Assembly: GCF_015832195.1 (NCBI RefSeq)
Contig: NC_052019.1
Coordinates: forward strand, 4,821,685 to 4,885,684
Origin: Motacilla alba alba
Lineage: Eukaryota; Chordata; Aves; Passeriformes; Motacillidae
Direction of reading: 5' to 3'
DNA length: 64,000 nt
The notes beneath the pieces are model-generated. The model was not told the DNA's origin, made no database searches, and was given only the letters and a program-made list of their open reading frames with translations. The position numbers and the translations under genes are program-made. Numbering within the stretch: position 1 is the stretch's first letter; the number at the start of each line of letters is the position of its first letter. Positions 11,013-24,660 of this stretch are shown piece after piece.

Positions 11013-14000
11013 CACACAAAAATGCAAACATTTTAATTGCTGTGATATCTTTTCCCTTCATATTTCTCTTTTCTGATTAAAAAAAATATTTTGCTGCTGG
11101 TGCCATTACTTGAGGAGTTTTTTTGTCCTTCCTAAGAGAAATTGATTTGGTTTCAAATTTCATATTTCATTCATGGCTGGAGTTGAACATAACTTCTAAG
11201 GATTGTCTGAGAAATCTGTGTCCAAACAAAACAAAAAATCAGTTCATGAAATTCTGGACAACATATTCTGACCTAGCCACAGAAAGGAAGGAAGAATTCA
11301 CTAGTAAATAACATTTTTGCTCAATCTCTACAGCAATCCTCACAGCATTGATCAGTAGACTTTGAATTAATTTTCTTCTAGAGGAAACCTTGTGCTGTGC
11401 ATGGTCATGAAGCAATGGAAACAAACAGACACATTGTGGACGCAGGGGAAAGGGAAACCCTCTATTTCCTTTTGGAACAGTACAGAAATTATCTGGAAAA
11501 ATATTGCATCCTGAGGTTTGGAGGGAACTCTATTCTTATCAGTGATAGATTCTTAAAATGTTTCCATTCTTTCCTGCTCTCTGTTCACAGATACAGAGAA
11601 CCATTACTTTTTCTCTGCATGTACAGTTGTCTCCAGAATATAATATATATATAAAATATATTATATATAATATAATACAGTTGTCTTTCTACTTTCAGCT
11701 TTCCAGAGGAGTTAAATTATGTCTGGAAACTTTTACACTTGTGCAGTTTGGCTCCCCCAACTCTCTGCAGACTCTGCTTTCCCCACCACAGATACAGAGT
11801 AATTGCATAACATTGATGTTATTCTGCTGTTTTTCAATTCTAATTCTGTGCTGCCATACTTCAAAATACCAATTTGTTCTTCAACATCTACAGTGTATAT
11901 GGAATAAGACTGTACTGTTAGCCAAGCTGTCCAAACTGATTTGCTCCTTTTCAGGCATTTTTGGTGTTTTAATCAGTTTAGTTCCTTGCAGTGGATCCAA
12001 ACATTCTCTCTCTTTTTTTTTTTTTAATTTACAGTCTCCCTATTTACCACATCCCTTCTGCTCATTAAATTCTTCCAGGTTTTTATAATTGAATCATTAA
12101 TAGTATCCCTGTTGGATCATGACAGCTTTCCTTGTTGTAATTGTCATTTTCAGTGTATCAGAGCTGACCCAGAGTGTGGCTGACAGTGACCCTGCTCTGA
12201 AATGAAAATTAAATGGGGATGCCAACTCCCATTATAGATATTTTACTTGAGAATATGTATGTTCAAAATAACTAGTGCTAAATCATGATGAATGGGAATG
12301 GAAAATGGAAAATCTTACAAAAGGAGATGGGTTGTTTTAACAGAGAATAAAGTAAAAAAAGCCATCTGGAGATATAGAAATAGAATTAAATAAGTGATAT
12401 TAGCAATGCTGTTGTTAATAATTCAAATTGTTAGTCATGCAAACTGGTAATGCAGGATGGCACCATGAAGTACCATGTACAGGCAGAAATATTGCCCTGA
12501 AGAAATTCTAGTCTGGGTTTCATAATAATCTGTTGCTAAAGTTAAGTACTGCAGCACACAGAACAAGGTTGTTTTGTGAAAAATAAAAATTGTCAATAAA
12601 GGAGAAAAAGCCTAAGGGAAGATATGGGAGACTGGGGACTGCCTGAGAGAAAGATGGGAAAAGAAGGGAATGCCAAATGAAGGGAGTCCCAAGGGCTGGA
12701 AAGAGAACTAGGGACAAAAGTCCTGTTATGGGAATATGCCCTGATATCCCTCCTAGCACAAGAAAAAGTATTTGAGAGGAAAATCTGTCCTTGATTTGAG
12801 TCATATTTGAATATATTTGATGGTTAAAGATGTATTTTTCTGCATGCCAGGACTCTGTTTTCCCTGGGAGGAAACGTCCTCTTTTCACACAGAGGAAAAA
12901 TACACAGAAGCAAGAGGAAAGCTGCAAAATACTGCAAAGAAAACCACAAGCTCCAAGGAGGATAACTGGTTCATCCAAACCTTTATAGTGCAGGTCGAGC
13001 ACATGGGAAAAATAAACCATCACTGTTAAGTGCTCTGTGGAGGAGAGGAGGAAACTTTGGCATCTGAATCCCATAAGCTTGAGCCCACACCACAGTCAGC
13101 ATCAATACTGACCTGGGCAGCTGAAAGGTTCCTTTTTCCTCCCACACTGACCCAGTTAACTCTGTGTTGGTTTCAGACCACAAAGGAGTCCTTATTTAGA
13201 TGAAAATCCAGGTCATGTTAAAAATCAAAAGTTTAAGACTAAGTTATTTTTTTTCAAATCCTGAAAAATGAAAAGAAAAAATATAAGAAAAGGAAAAATC
13301 ACATGTCAGTAAATGCATGGAAGGTCTTTCTTTGTTTTCTCTTTAGTCAGATTGAAGTTTTTATGGTTTATGAATAAAAAAGTATCATTTCTCACAGGGA
13401 TACATATATGTGCTGATGTGTATACACTTTTTCACCATTCATTTTATCCTCTTGAGGGAGTTTTGTTAACAAGGGTCCAAATTGTAATTTCATGAAACAG
13501 CTCAACTGATAAGGATGGTTATGGGAAAATATTAATTAAGATCAGGTCAGGTCTTCACACAAGAATATTTTCAGTGGAAGAGCAGGAATGATTATCCAGC
13601 TAGTGAAGATTCTTTCCATCACTTATCTCTATGAAACGTCTTAAAATTTGTTTAGCTTCAATGCACAAATATTTATTTTGATCTTAATAGGTTTTACACA
13701 CAGTAGAAGATAGGTATGAGTGCTGCTGATTTCTATCCTGGCAACACAGCTCATTTTATAGAATGTTATTTTAACCAAATTTTGACTCTGAATCAGCATA
13801 GAGGGAGGAATTATTTGGAGCCAGGAACACCCTAATATCAAACTCACAATTTTTTCATTATTAAAAGAAAAATCTAAGAAATCCTAAGGCGCTCAAGTTT
13901 TGCAATAGGATTTTCTCTTGGTCTTATTTTCACTGTAAATGTTGCAGAGAAATGAGCTGAAGCAAAGACCTACTAAGGGACCAACTGTGCTTTTTCAGGG

Positions 14001-14911
14001 GATAGAGGATGGCTTTTACCTCATTTCTTCTCTGAGTTCCCCTTCTTCCATATTCTCATTAATGAGCTCCTATTTAGCAATAGGAGTTGTTGTTAAGTGA
14101 CAAGTATGCTGTCACAGGACAGACAGACACCTGACAAACCATACTTCTGCTTAAGTAAACCAAAGACTGGGTGAACACAATCTTGATTCTCAAATGCTGC
14201 TGAAATAACAGCACTCTGCTCCTTTCAGTCAAAAAGCAAAAGCACAGCTGCTCAGGTGAAAGCACAAATACAAATTGTGCAAATCACTACACTGTGGCAA
14301 AAAGCACTGGGCTGCTGCAGAGACATCAATGTGCACCAGCAGAGGATTTGATCTTTAACTCTCTTTGTCAACAAAGGGAATAAATTCAAAAGAATCCTTA
14401 TTTTCAGCATGTAAGTCCTGCTCTGTGCAGCCTTAGCAAATAGTCTTTGTAGGAAGTGTGCATTTTGTTCCCTTTCATTTATTCCCACCATCAGGGAGAA
14501 GAACTCGCACATTTTTATCACCCTCATATGGAAATCATATAGATTTGTTCAATAATATCCATTTCCCCAAACCTGCAGTGGTTACATTTTAAAAATATGG
14601 TCCCACTCTTTTTTAACTTGATTGTAAAGTAAATTTAGGAGAAATGTGAAGTATTGGGATGTCAGCCTGGGGTCTGCAGAGCTGACACCACAATGAACAT
14701 GGTGGCTTTAGAGAGCACATTAACTGCACATTAACCCAGCTTAAAAAACTTTGACCTTCTTCCTTCCTAAGGTTGTATCTTGAGCTGTTATTTTCTACAT
14801 ATCAACCATCAGAGATCAACAACTTACATTTCCATTATATCAAAAAAGTTGATTTTCTATTTATTTGTTTGATTTGTTTTTAAAGATATTTTTTCCTTTT
14901 GCTTCACCCTC
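11013..14911. other. intergenic
   Basis: Holds the AT palindrome at 11.62-11.69 kb, listed separately. The largest frames are 11558-12088 (plus, 176 residues) and 12520-13074 (minus, 184 residues). Both have mixed hydrophobic composition without a family motif, and neither has recognisable splice or promoter context, so I do not call them. Confidence 0.5.
11622..11686. repeat. AT-palindromic segment flanked by 11-bp direct repeats
   Basis: TACAGTTGTCT occurs at 11622-11632 and again at 11676-11686. The 43 bases between are almost wholly alternating A and T and roughly self-complementary. This could be an expansion of an AT dinucleotide tract with a duplicated flank. Confidence 0.9.
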
Positions 14912-14933
14912 TTTTTTTTTTTTTTTTTTTTTT
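14912..14933. repeat. poly(T) run of 22
   Basis: Uninterrupted T22 preceded by CTTCACCCTC and followed by ACCAG. The CCCTC-T(n)-ACCAG layout resembles a polypyrimidine tract, but no adjoining coding exon is recognisable. It could also be the tail of an unrecognised minus-strand retroelement. Confidence 0.9.
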
Positions 14934-16924
14934 ACCAGAATCTGTTGTTCAACTTTTCACCCGAAACAAAGCAAAAGTCCTTGATCCTTTACAGAATTTA
15001 GTGGCACATGCCATTTAACAGCACCTGGGGTCCTGCTCATCTCCTGTGTGTGATCCAGATGCATCCACACCACTGAGTCAGCAGAGCCAAGTAGATTTCT
15101 GTCAGGTGAGTTTTCCTCTGATCCAGTATTATGTAGCCTGAATCCATTTGAGTGCTGGAGGATACAGGCAAAACAAGCTGAACAGTTCCATCACAGACTG
15201 CTGTTCTCATGGTAGTTCTGCGTGTTGTCAGATGGATAAATAAATATATTTTTGTAACAACTGGAAAGTGACTTTTCCTTTCAAAAAGGAAGGGGCTATC
15301 AGAGTCTGTAACATAGTTACTGCTTAAAAGGTGAAATTGGTGCCCATGTGGCACGGGACGGAATATTTCCAGTCTGAATGCTCTTCCCAGTCTCAGGGAA
15401 CCACACCTCCCTTTGGAGGAGCAGTGATCTCCCTTTGGCACCGGAGTGGCTCCCACTGTTCTCTCAAAGCCAGGCAGGGATGGTGCCACCACCACTCTGT
15501 GCCAGCCTCAGGGTTAAAAACCAGGGTAAAAAACAGTTAAAAACCAGCTGTGGATTTCCTTGAGGCAGTAAACAATTAAAAGCACAACTTCTCCCAGCAA
15601 GGAGAACACATCCATTTCCTGCACAGGCACCAGGCTGGACCAAAGACACTTTTCACCCCTCCTGTACCACACTGCTACTAAAAAATCAAAATTAAAGGTG
15701 AAAGGATGAAGAGTTTCCAGACAAAACCAGAGTAACTCTGGAAGCTCACAGATAATGCTCCCTTTCTGGGGATGGCAGTGTCAAACTCTTTTACCAACAC
15801 TGAATTAAATAGTCTTGAATAAAACATGTGAACAACATCAGGAACAACGACTGAACCCCATGGGAGTCGCTGCATCACTGGGCTACAAAATCAAGCTGCT
15901 TTTCCCCTGTATCTCCCACTGCTCTCATGAATCTTGCACTGCTGAGCACAGCACCCAGCTCCTGTCTGTGCCTCCACACACAACTGCACAGTCCACAGGC
16001 AAGGCTGGGACAGACACCAGCACTGAAGGAAATATTGATTCCTTGTAGAAATGCTGCTGATTTTTCTGCTCTACAATAATCCCTCACACAGGACCCCAAC
16101 GTGTGCCCAGACTTTCCTCTTACATTGATTTACTTTTCACATTTCAGCTACAGCAAGGGGAAAGATTCATGTTTTCCACGTATTTCTTCTCAGCTTTATT
16201 AGATTTAATATTTTATAATTTTTAAATTGGTATTTTCAATTAATCTGTTTCTCAGAAGCATCAGCCTCTCTCTATATGTGGTTTGAGTTCTTCATACTGA
16301 CAGAATAAGTAAAAAACACATTTAACCTTGTGTCAATCCAGCAGAGGTGGACTGCACTCAACAGTCAATGTATTTAACAGTTGGTTTTGGTGCTTGCATT
16401 TCTTATAGAAAGAGATCACAGGATGCTAAGTGCTGTGAGTAAATGCTTAAGAGAGTGAAATTGTATTTGAATTATTCCATTCCATATTCTATTGGTCTAT
16501 TGAATATCCAACCCAGGAAACAAGCCTTGCCTCTATGTTCAGTCTTTCTTCCCATATTGATGGGTTTTTAACTGTCTCATTCCCTTGTAATCTTAGAGCA
16601 ACCTCTTTATTTATTTAATATTATTTTATATGTCAGTAATCAAGAGCAACCTGATTATTTATTTCTTTTATAATGCCACTCAGAACATTACTCTCTTGTC
16701 CTTGACTTCATGGAACTGCAGGGAAATATTTTCTTTCAAAAACTTAATTCCATTAATGTTGGTCAAAACTTGCATTTTCCAATAAGTTGTTTTTGGTTTT
16801 TTTTTAAACAGGTAAATTATGTAGACATACTAATATGTGCACATAAATATTTCCAATAAAATATTTTTTTAAATGCTCAGTGGTCATTGATTTAAAAATG
16901 TTGGATCAAAAATAAAAATAATTT

Positions 16925-16941
16925 ACACACACACACACACA
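16925..16941. repeat. (AC)n microsatellite
   Basis: Eight AC units followed by a run of A. Confidence 0.95.
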
Positions 16942-19900
16942 AACATTCTGAAGACATCAAAATCTAGAAGCAATTTTCCAAAATGAATACTATTCCCAGC
17001 ACACATTCTAAATAAATATGCATTACCATTTCCTGAGTAGAGCAGCATATTTCTCCTGTAATACATTTTTCTATGCTGGCCAATAAGTTTCTGCAATATG
17101 ATGTTTTGTAAATAAACTAAAAATTATTTTTGACGCAAATGTTTATTAAAAAAAATTTATGTTGTACACATTGCAGTATTAGAAAATATCTGTAAGCTCT
17201 TAAACAGTACAAGCAGTAGTCCATGAGTTAGAATGTTCATTAAATATTTATTTTGCTATTGTCTTTTGACCTCCTGTTTTCCTCCTGCCTTTTTAAAATA
17301 CTGAATGCTTTTAAAACTTGAACACTGTAGAATCCCCCAAGCAAAGATAAGGAAGCGGAATGTTTATTTGGAAAAAGGTGAATGTCAGCATTTATAATAA
17401 GGATATTAAAACACTTTAAAAGGGAAGTAATCTCTCTCATTCCAGCTCCAAATCAAACTTCTGCATAACAAGTAGGTGTAGGAACATTTCCCCGTGTTCC
17501 TTGTCACAGTCATCTTGTTTCCACAGCTTTTATTATGTTTTCCTCACAAGCATCTAGGACTGGCATCAGGTAGTGCCAGAGCCATCTACCAAGGCATGTC
17601 CTGCAGATCTCATGGTATGAACCTGTCATATCACCTGCAAAGCAGCTAAATTTCCATGTATTCTTCTTCACATTAATGGCAGTAATTTTCAGCATAATAT
17701 GCCCTTTGAACTCTCATATATCTGATAAGACTCAAAGCAGGTAATTCTGCATTGCAGGAATCGGTTATTCACCAGCAGTTAAGGTGGAAGAGTGACAGAG
17801 GAGGGTGGACGGGCAGGCACCAAGAAAAACACAGGTAAAATGTAGAACTCTCCAGATTTACTTTGCCATAAGCTTCAAAAGCAGAAGCATCAAGTTCATG
17901 TCTGTAAGGATTCCTGGTTTTGTTTTTTTGTTTAAACTGATCACATTCACATGGAAGAAAAAGAAGGGAAGTATCTGGTTCACCAACTTTGAAGGTTTTT
18001 TTTTTTTTTTTTAAATATAACTCTCATGTTTACATGAACCATCAAAGCAATTTGACATTCATTCTTTCAAAAATGTGCTCCAAAGCCGTAATCCTACAAA
18101 CATGTAAATCATTTATTTATTCCTGAGGGTACAGTGCACACAGGGATAGACGTTCTCTGCACCAGAAAGATACAAAGGGCCACAACCGTACTTAGAATAA
18201 ATTTTTAATGATTCATTTGTTTTAAAAAAATAAAGGAATGTACTCCCCTGAAAGAATGAGACACATCTATAATCCAGTAGGAGTGGGCAGCCTTGGCTTA
18301 GTAAGTGATAGGCCCTCATCAGGGGAGCTGCAGTATCTCACCTTTCTGCATTTTTGTTTTTTCCCAAATGCAAAATAAGATAAAGAAGCTTAAATGCCTG
18401 TCCCTATCCTTTAGGCTAGTGCATTTTTTTTGTGCAGGCTGTATCATTAGCACAGTCCAGCTGATGAAACCCAACTCATTAAGTCATGCTAACTCAATTG
18501 TGCCCAAGTTGATGATGACTTGTAAGGTTCACTGGCATTGAATTTCTGCTTGAGACAGAAACTCTGGATAATAATAAACAGCAGTGAATAAAATGTTCAT
18601 ATGTACATGGCCTTCATCTGATCTGACTTGTTTCTGTTGCTCTATGGAGTCTCTATCTGAACCAGCCCCCTCAGATCCTCACTGCTATCAGGGAAGGTCC
18701 TGTCAGCTGAGTTGAAAGAGCTCAGAGTCAGTTCCATTCCCACACACAGGCACCTGCAGTGTTTGCTATCTGGATGGCTCCCACGTGCCTGTCCTTTCTG
18801 TAGCAGCAGTCAAGGGCCAAGCAGGAGTCTTAAAAACCAAAGTACCTCTAAGTGGGGGCAACTGAATGAAGGTCTGCATGCTCCTGTGTCACCAAATGAA
18901 GGGGTCTGCTCCTCCCACACTTCCAGTACTGTCTACTGCCTGAGACAGGACAGTGGATTCAGTGGATCCTTGATGTGACTGGATGGAGCCCTTTTTCATT
19001 TCCTGGTAAAATGGCAGTGGGACTTAAGGCTGAGTTGTTGCACACCCTATAATTTTCTATAAATTAATTCTCTGCTGCAATATGTTTATTGGGCAGAGTG
19101 TCTCAGGCAAGGATTTACTGTTCAGAAAAAGTTTACAGCAGGAGCACAGACAGCAAAGCACCTGACTGGCAGGGTTTGCGTTGTGAACCAACCAACTGAG
19201 AGCATGGTCTGAACCTCCTCCTGAAACCTTCCTCCAGCCATTCTCCTTCCTGTGGCTCCTTTCCTCTCTTCTGGCACAGTATCCACCATTCTTCACTTGT
19301 CCCCAGCAATCTGCTCACCCAGCCTTGACCACAAAGTCCCAGTCACAGTCACAAAGTCTGTCTGTGTCCCTGTTCCTGTGTCCCTGTGGCTGTGTCCACT
19401 GTGATTCCCAGTCTGGGTCCTTCCTGACATTCTGGGACCTACTTCTCAGAGCTCCATACTCAGAAAGGGCTTCATATTCTTGGGTTAGGAAGAATCCTCT
19501 TCAGCTCTGCCAGTTATACAAAACACAACATTTTCTGTCCCTTAGGTTTATTTTGTCCCATCTCCTGGGTGAAACAAGCTCCCTGCACAGTTAATTAATC
19601 CTCACTTTTTTCCTATCCTGGCAAACACCTTCCATATCCCCCCTCTTATTTTGACCCTGTTCCTCTTTTTTCCTGGGATGGTTTGTTTTTAGATTTTTTT
19701 TTCTCCAAATACAGGCACTCATATTTTCTCTGCTGATTTTTTTTTTTTTTGGAAACTGATGTCTGAATGCTGTCTCAAGATTTTTCACCACATTTCTAAT
19801 TGTTATTATCTACTTCTCATGTTCATTTTGCTGCTGCTAGAACTAAGGCCACATGCAGAGGGACTTTGTAGAATTCAGCTAAGCTTTGTTTTCTCAGATG

Positions 19901-20075
19901 AGCAATGCTCTTGCTATAAGTGCCTGTCATCTCAAGCCTTTAGAAAATATATCATGAAAACAGGGAGTGACTGGGGAAAACTAGAAACAAAATAAAAGAG
20001 TACAAGTACATGTGCCTCTAGTTTTAGAATTAGAAATTGAGGAAAAGCCCTTATATAATACATCAAAAGACTTTT

Positions 20076-20125
20076 ATAAAAGTGATTTATTTGGTTTAGT
20101 ATAAAGTGATTTATTTGGTCTATTT
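20076..20125. repeat. 25-bp tandem duplication
   Basis: Units 20076-20100 and 20101-20125 share the core aagtgatttatttggt; the second copy has lost one A of the first and has diverged at its end. Confidence 0.9.
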
Positions 20126-20888
20126 TTGTTCTAGGCTTTCAGTGTTATTTATAACAGCAAGATCTCTTTCAAACAGAAATACGACACACACCTTGCTAAG
20201 ACACAAACTTTCCCAATTTTCATGTAGGAGAGATTTGGTGCTGCTGGATGTAAGTCATAATTCTGGCACACTGTCAAGTAGTCCTCCAAAAATAAGACTT
20301 GGAAACATTAATTTACAGCTTTAGAAGTTAAAGTGTAGTTGCAAGTACAGAGAAGAGTAACTTCTCTTCCAAAACTCATCCAAATTCCTGCTGTAGTCCT
20401 ATCACAAGCCCCACAGTGTCAGATTCTCACATAACATGTCCATTATCATCCAAGATTCTTCCTGCTTCCTCACCCAGGAGTGGAAGCTGTGTTGGATCAG
20501 CCACAGCACAGGGACCCACGCAGGAGGAAAAGCAACAGCATCTCTGATGGAAGAACAACTCCCTGTGCCAGCTGCTCCCTGATGGGTAACAACATTAATT
20601 ATGCCCCTGTGGGGTGCGCAAGGCTGCTTTTTGCTTCCCTGTCTCTCACAAGTGCCCACAGTGAGAGCTGCTGGCACAGGGTAACCTTGTTCTGTGAAGT
20701 CTCTTCTTAGAACTGGCTCCTGCACTGGTTCTTGCGTCTATTCAAAATTATTCCTGCCTGGAAATGGGCAGTTTTTTCTCTCTTAGGTTATTAACAAAAC
20801 ACAATCAATACTGCCCTAGAGATTTTTTTTTTTACTATTTACTTTGAAAATTAGGAAACTAATAAAGATCATTTCAGAAGATGCTTCT

Positions 20889-21041
20889 GACCCATGCCTG
20901 GAAGTGTTCAAGGCCAGGTTGGATGGGGTTTGGAGCAGCCAAGTCTAGTTCAAGTTGCCCCTGACTATGGAAGGGGCTTGGAACAAGATGTTTTTTATGG
21001 TCCCTACCAACCCAAACCAGTCTGTGATTCTATGATTCTGT
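20889..21041 (+). mobile_element. CR1 LINE 3' fragment
   Basis: Plus-strand order: 'atgcctggaagtgttcaagg', 'ccaggttggatggggt', 'ggaaggggcttggaacaa', 'ccaacccaaaccagtctg' and terminal 'gattctatgattctgt'. A clear CR1 3' end of about 150 bases. Confidence 0.9.
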
Positions 21042-23184
21042 TCTCACTCTGGACAATCCCCGAACACACAAGTATTTAATGCCTTTTCCATGCTTTCATT
21101 TAACAGAAGAAGGTGTTTCAGTTGTTCCTAAGAAAACCAAACTTATTTTGCCCTCATGTTTCTGGATTACTTTGACATCACATTAGAAGCTCAGCCTGAA
21201 GCTCAGCTCACCTGAAGCTCAGCCACATTGCTGGATGCAAGAAAATCTCAGGTGAGCTTCATAGAGAGAAAGAAAGAATCACAAGTACAACTTCTCACAA
21301 GTCTGGTGGCTATTTTCTGCACTCCAAAGAGATTTTCTGCATTTCAAGCCTGAAATGTGATGGTTGTTCTCTGCAAAAGTTACATTTTGTAGTTGATTAA
21401 CAAGGTGAACTGGCTCATAAAGACCATAAAAATGCCTTGGTGAAAGAAATAATCTAATGAGGTTGATGGTCTGAAAGAAGATTGTGTTGAGCTAAAGAGG
21501 AGCAGGCTGAGTGAGTTTCTCATTTTCTCAAGCATATGACAAATGTGTATAGAATTTTCTTTTTTACTCGTTGCCTTGAAAAAATAAACAAAATATGAGT
21601 TAAACTGATGATTTTTTTTCTTTGTTTTCTTAGCAAATTTAAAGTTTGAACACTTTTTTCCAAGACTAAGTTAAATATTTTCTCTTTGGATGTCTTTTAA
21701 AAATGAATGTCAATGAATTTTCAGATAAAACAATTTTTAAATACTAATGAAAACACTTCAGTTAAAAAAAATGTCAAAATGAAGACATTTATTTTCCGTT
21801 CTTTCTTTTGTGATGACACTTGAAGACAAAGTAAAATGGGAAATGAACTGGGCTTTCTTAGCTTATTTTGTTATCGGCTAACACAAGAGTTTACACCTTT
21901 TTTACACAATTGGAAGGCTTCTGAGGATGATTTTCTACAAAGCAGGTTATAGAGGAGAATCCAACCAATGGATCTGAGAAAATATGTTTTGATGGGAGCA
22001 GAATAGAGAAACTCAAAGAGATCAGAGACCTCTGCTATGCAGAACGTTTCCAGATGATCACAAGCAAACACCATATAAATGTGAGTAATTTCTTACAAAC
22101 TAATACACTCTGGAAAATTTAACTCAAACTCTAAGCAAATGAAATCTCCTTAGCAGCTTTACCTGTTCAGTTTATCTGCTGGTGAGCTAAACTGCAGATC
22201 AGGAGCATCAACATGCACTTCCCATGTTCAAAGGCCTTGCTGAGGTGAAATAAGTATCTTCATAACCTGATATTTAGATTTGAAGAGAGTGTGACAGGGA
22301 GAAAACAGAACCAAAAGCCTCAAAGGAACAATAGAGCTTGTTTCCAAAAATATTGATGGAAGCGTTGCTGCTTGAAGTCAGCTTGGCTCAGGCAGGTGGC
22401 TGATGAGCTGAAGAATCGTGCACTGTTTTGACAGGAAGGCAAACATATCAGTTTAAATTTAACAATCCCTCTACTCGAGTTGTCATTTCAAATCTTTCTT
22501 ATGCCATTGACCTGACATTAGATCAATAAAATTATGACATTTTATGGCACATCAGTGACATAGCACAATATTGATTGAAAATCCTAGAGGATGGAAAAAT
22601 ACCAGAAAGCATATAGTACAATATGTGGGTTTTCTTTGTGTTTTTGGGTCTTTTTCCATAGTGATGACCTCTTTTACACCAAAGACATTAACTGGTTTCA
22701 TCTTTATCGTATAACTTTATTTAGTAGTTACTGACATTTTTAGAGGATTATTTCTGACTGAAGAAACTTTGACTAGCCCTAAAGGAGGCCAGTTAGCTGA
22801 ACTCATTGCTTTTTCTCTGAATACACACATTGAAAACTATTTGTTCTCCTTGACTGTTTTACTTCAATCTTATTTCCATCTTTCTATTATTTCTGTAGGT
22901 GAGAAAGCATTATTACAGTTTTGCTTGAAGTGTAGCTCAATACTCACTCTATGCATAAAACTAAATCTTTATGAATCATGCCAGAAGGTATGTAAAAATG
23001 TTGTATTTTTTTAACAGTAGTGTCAAAGTGTAAATGGGAAAAAAATAATCTTATTTGAAGACTGACCATAAAACTCCCTCTTCTCAAGACAGCCTAAACT
23101 ACTGCAAGTTTAGAAAAGTACACTAAAAAAAACCAACTTTGTTAGACATAATACCTGGCACAATATAAATAAATGCAGAAATAC
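21042..23184. other. intergenic
   Basis: No gene recognised. A short triple of GAAGCTCAGC occurs near 21185, 21198 and 21213. AT-rich throughout, with no repeat termini. Confidence 0.5.
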
Positions 23185-23209
23185 TTTTTTTTTTTTTTTT
23201 TTTTTTTTT
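23185..23209. repeat. poly(T) run of 25
   Basis: Uninterrupted T25. May be the reverse complement of an old poly(A) tail, but no retrocopy is recognisable to its right on the minus strand. Confidence 0.9.
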
Positions 23210-24221
23210 GTGAGGTTAAGAAGGTGTAACAGTAACAGAGGTTATATTTGGTGCAATCAAAAATTTGATTTCCATTACCCTGGGCTTTTTTGTAATTTGA
23301 AAGAATGCAGCAGTGTCCACATTTTGGACATTGAGGGGTTCTGTCTATGGCAGCAACATTCCTATTATCTGTGTAATTACCTCATAAGTTACTCTCCCAA
23401 GAACTGATGGGGGACGATGGGTGCTCAGTGGTATGATTTGCATAACCTATTGTGGACATATGCATTAGAAAAAATTAAACACATCTATAGACAGCATTGG
23501 CAACTTTGTCCAGCCCCATAATTACTGACCCTGGAGTGTCTAGCACAGCTCTAGCCATCTGGTCCAATGAATCCCTGCTTGGATCATTGTCCAAATAAAG
23601 CAATCTTCCACTTCATATTATTTCTAGGAGAGATATCCCCTTAGAGGGCAACATTCCCATCTGCGCACTAAGGATCTTCTGAGTGAGGGAATAGTCATTG
23701 AAGAACTGATATGCCAGAGTAGATTGAAATTATGAACTTGAACAGACTGAAATTATGAATTTGAAAATTTTCCTGCAGCTATGCAGAGCTTGACTTGAAC
23801 CACTCAAGGTTAACCATGTGTTTCTCCATGGTAACTCTTCTTCTGACCACAACAGCAGGTAATTTTCAGTATAAAAACATCAACTGTGGCTCCGCAAGAG
23901 GCTAAAGCCTAAAACATAGCAGCTCAAGAGATCATTCCAGGAAATACCACCTTTTTCTCATGCCCAGACTCCCAGGGTTTGCTACTGACTAGTGCCAGAG
24001 AAGGAAACATCGATATTGGATCTCACCGACCACATATGTTCTCAAGATAGATTCCTCCAAATGGCTCCATGAAGGTCAAAAAGCAGAGATAGCTGAAACT
24101 AAATTGACCTCTTGATTTGAAAAAGTGGGAAGTGCTATTTCAATATCTTCCTGTGATACATGTGTGCATTATATGTGTCCCTGCATAGATGCATATTTGA
24201 ATTATTCTTACTGCACTTGAA
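23210..24221. other. intergenic with a short tandem duplication
   Basis: No gene recognised. Contains the 23-bp duplication listed next. Composition becomes more GC-rich beyond about 24222. Confidence 0.5.
23721..23766. repeat. 23-bp tandem duplication
   Basis: Units 23721-23743 and 23744-23766 share agatTgaaattatgaa-like sequence with a few substitutions. Confidence 0.92.
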
Positions 24222-24654
24222 TTGCCCTGTCCGTGTTGCAGGACCTTGAACTCGTTGAACCTTACTGGCTCTTGCAGTTCCCCTTCTCAGGCTTGGCCAG
24301 GTCCCTCTGCAAGGTCCTTTCTTTCACTTGTGTCACCTGTCCAGCTCAGGTCCTGTCAGCTGGGAAGGTGGCCAGAAGCCCATGGCCTCGGCGGGCAGCA
24401 GCTGGGGCAGTGGTGGCGTCAGCCCGCCAGTGCCAGAGGCCAAGCATTGGCTAAGGAAGAGTGGAAAGAATCTCTCTATCGAGAGCAGGCCCAAGGGAAA
24501 GGTGACACTGAGGAAGAACTGTCCCAAAGGGAGGACAAGAGAGAGCAAGACCAGTCCAAGGGGAAAGGGGACAGAGACCAAAGCCTGGGCAGTGCTGCAG
24601 GAGCTCAAGCCACACAAGCCCATGGCTTCCGCGGGCTGTGCACCACAACATCCC
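24222..24654. other. GC-rich segment, probable old retroelement sequence
   Basis: Base composition shifts to GC-rich relative to both sides. A 21-base motif at 24376-24396 recurs with two mismatches exactly 240 bases later at 24616-24636. In the frame at 24328-24672 both copies read KPMASAG. A 170-residue frame (24222-24734) and the 114-residue frame run into the LTR that follows, so neither ends naturally within this segment. No domain recognised. The solo LTR interrupts this sequence, and the same GC-rich character resumes after it. Confidence 0.4.
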
Positions 24655-24660
24655 TCCCAC
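24655..24660. repeat. target-site duplication, left copy (TCCCAC)
   Basis: Six bases identical to 24968-24973, immediately outside the TG...CA ends of the LTR. A 6-bp duplication is usual for beta-like (ERVK/ERV2) integrases. Confidence 0.75.

Larger units (their letters stand above)
14934..20888. other. intergenic
   Basis: No gene recognised. The interval carries a short CA microsatellite at 16925-16941 and a duplication at 20076-20125. Frames such as 15037-15495 (minus, 152 residues) have no domain I recognise. Confidence 0.5.

Noticed and set aside
10805..11080. Frame with repeated LSIY residues
   Set aside because: Direct translation of the TATC microsatellite.
11558..12088. 176-residue plus-strand frame
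   Set aside because: It reads through the AT palindrome and a T run and shows no domain.
12520..13074. 184-residue minus-strand frame with hydrophobic stretches
   Set aside because: No family motif, no promoter, splice or poly(A) context, and hydrophobic residues are expected from T-rich DNA.
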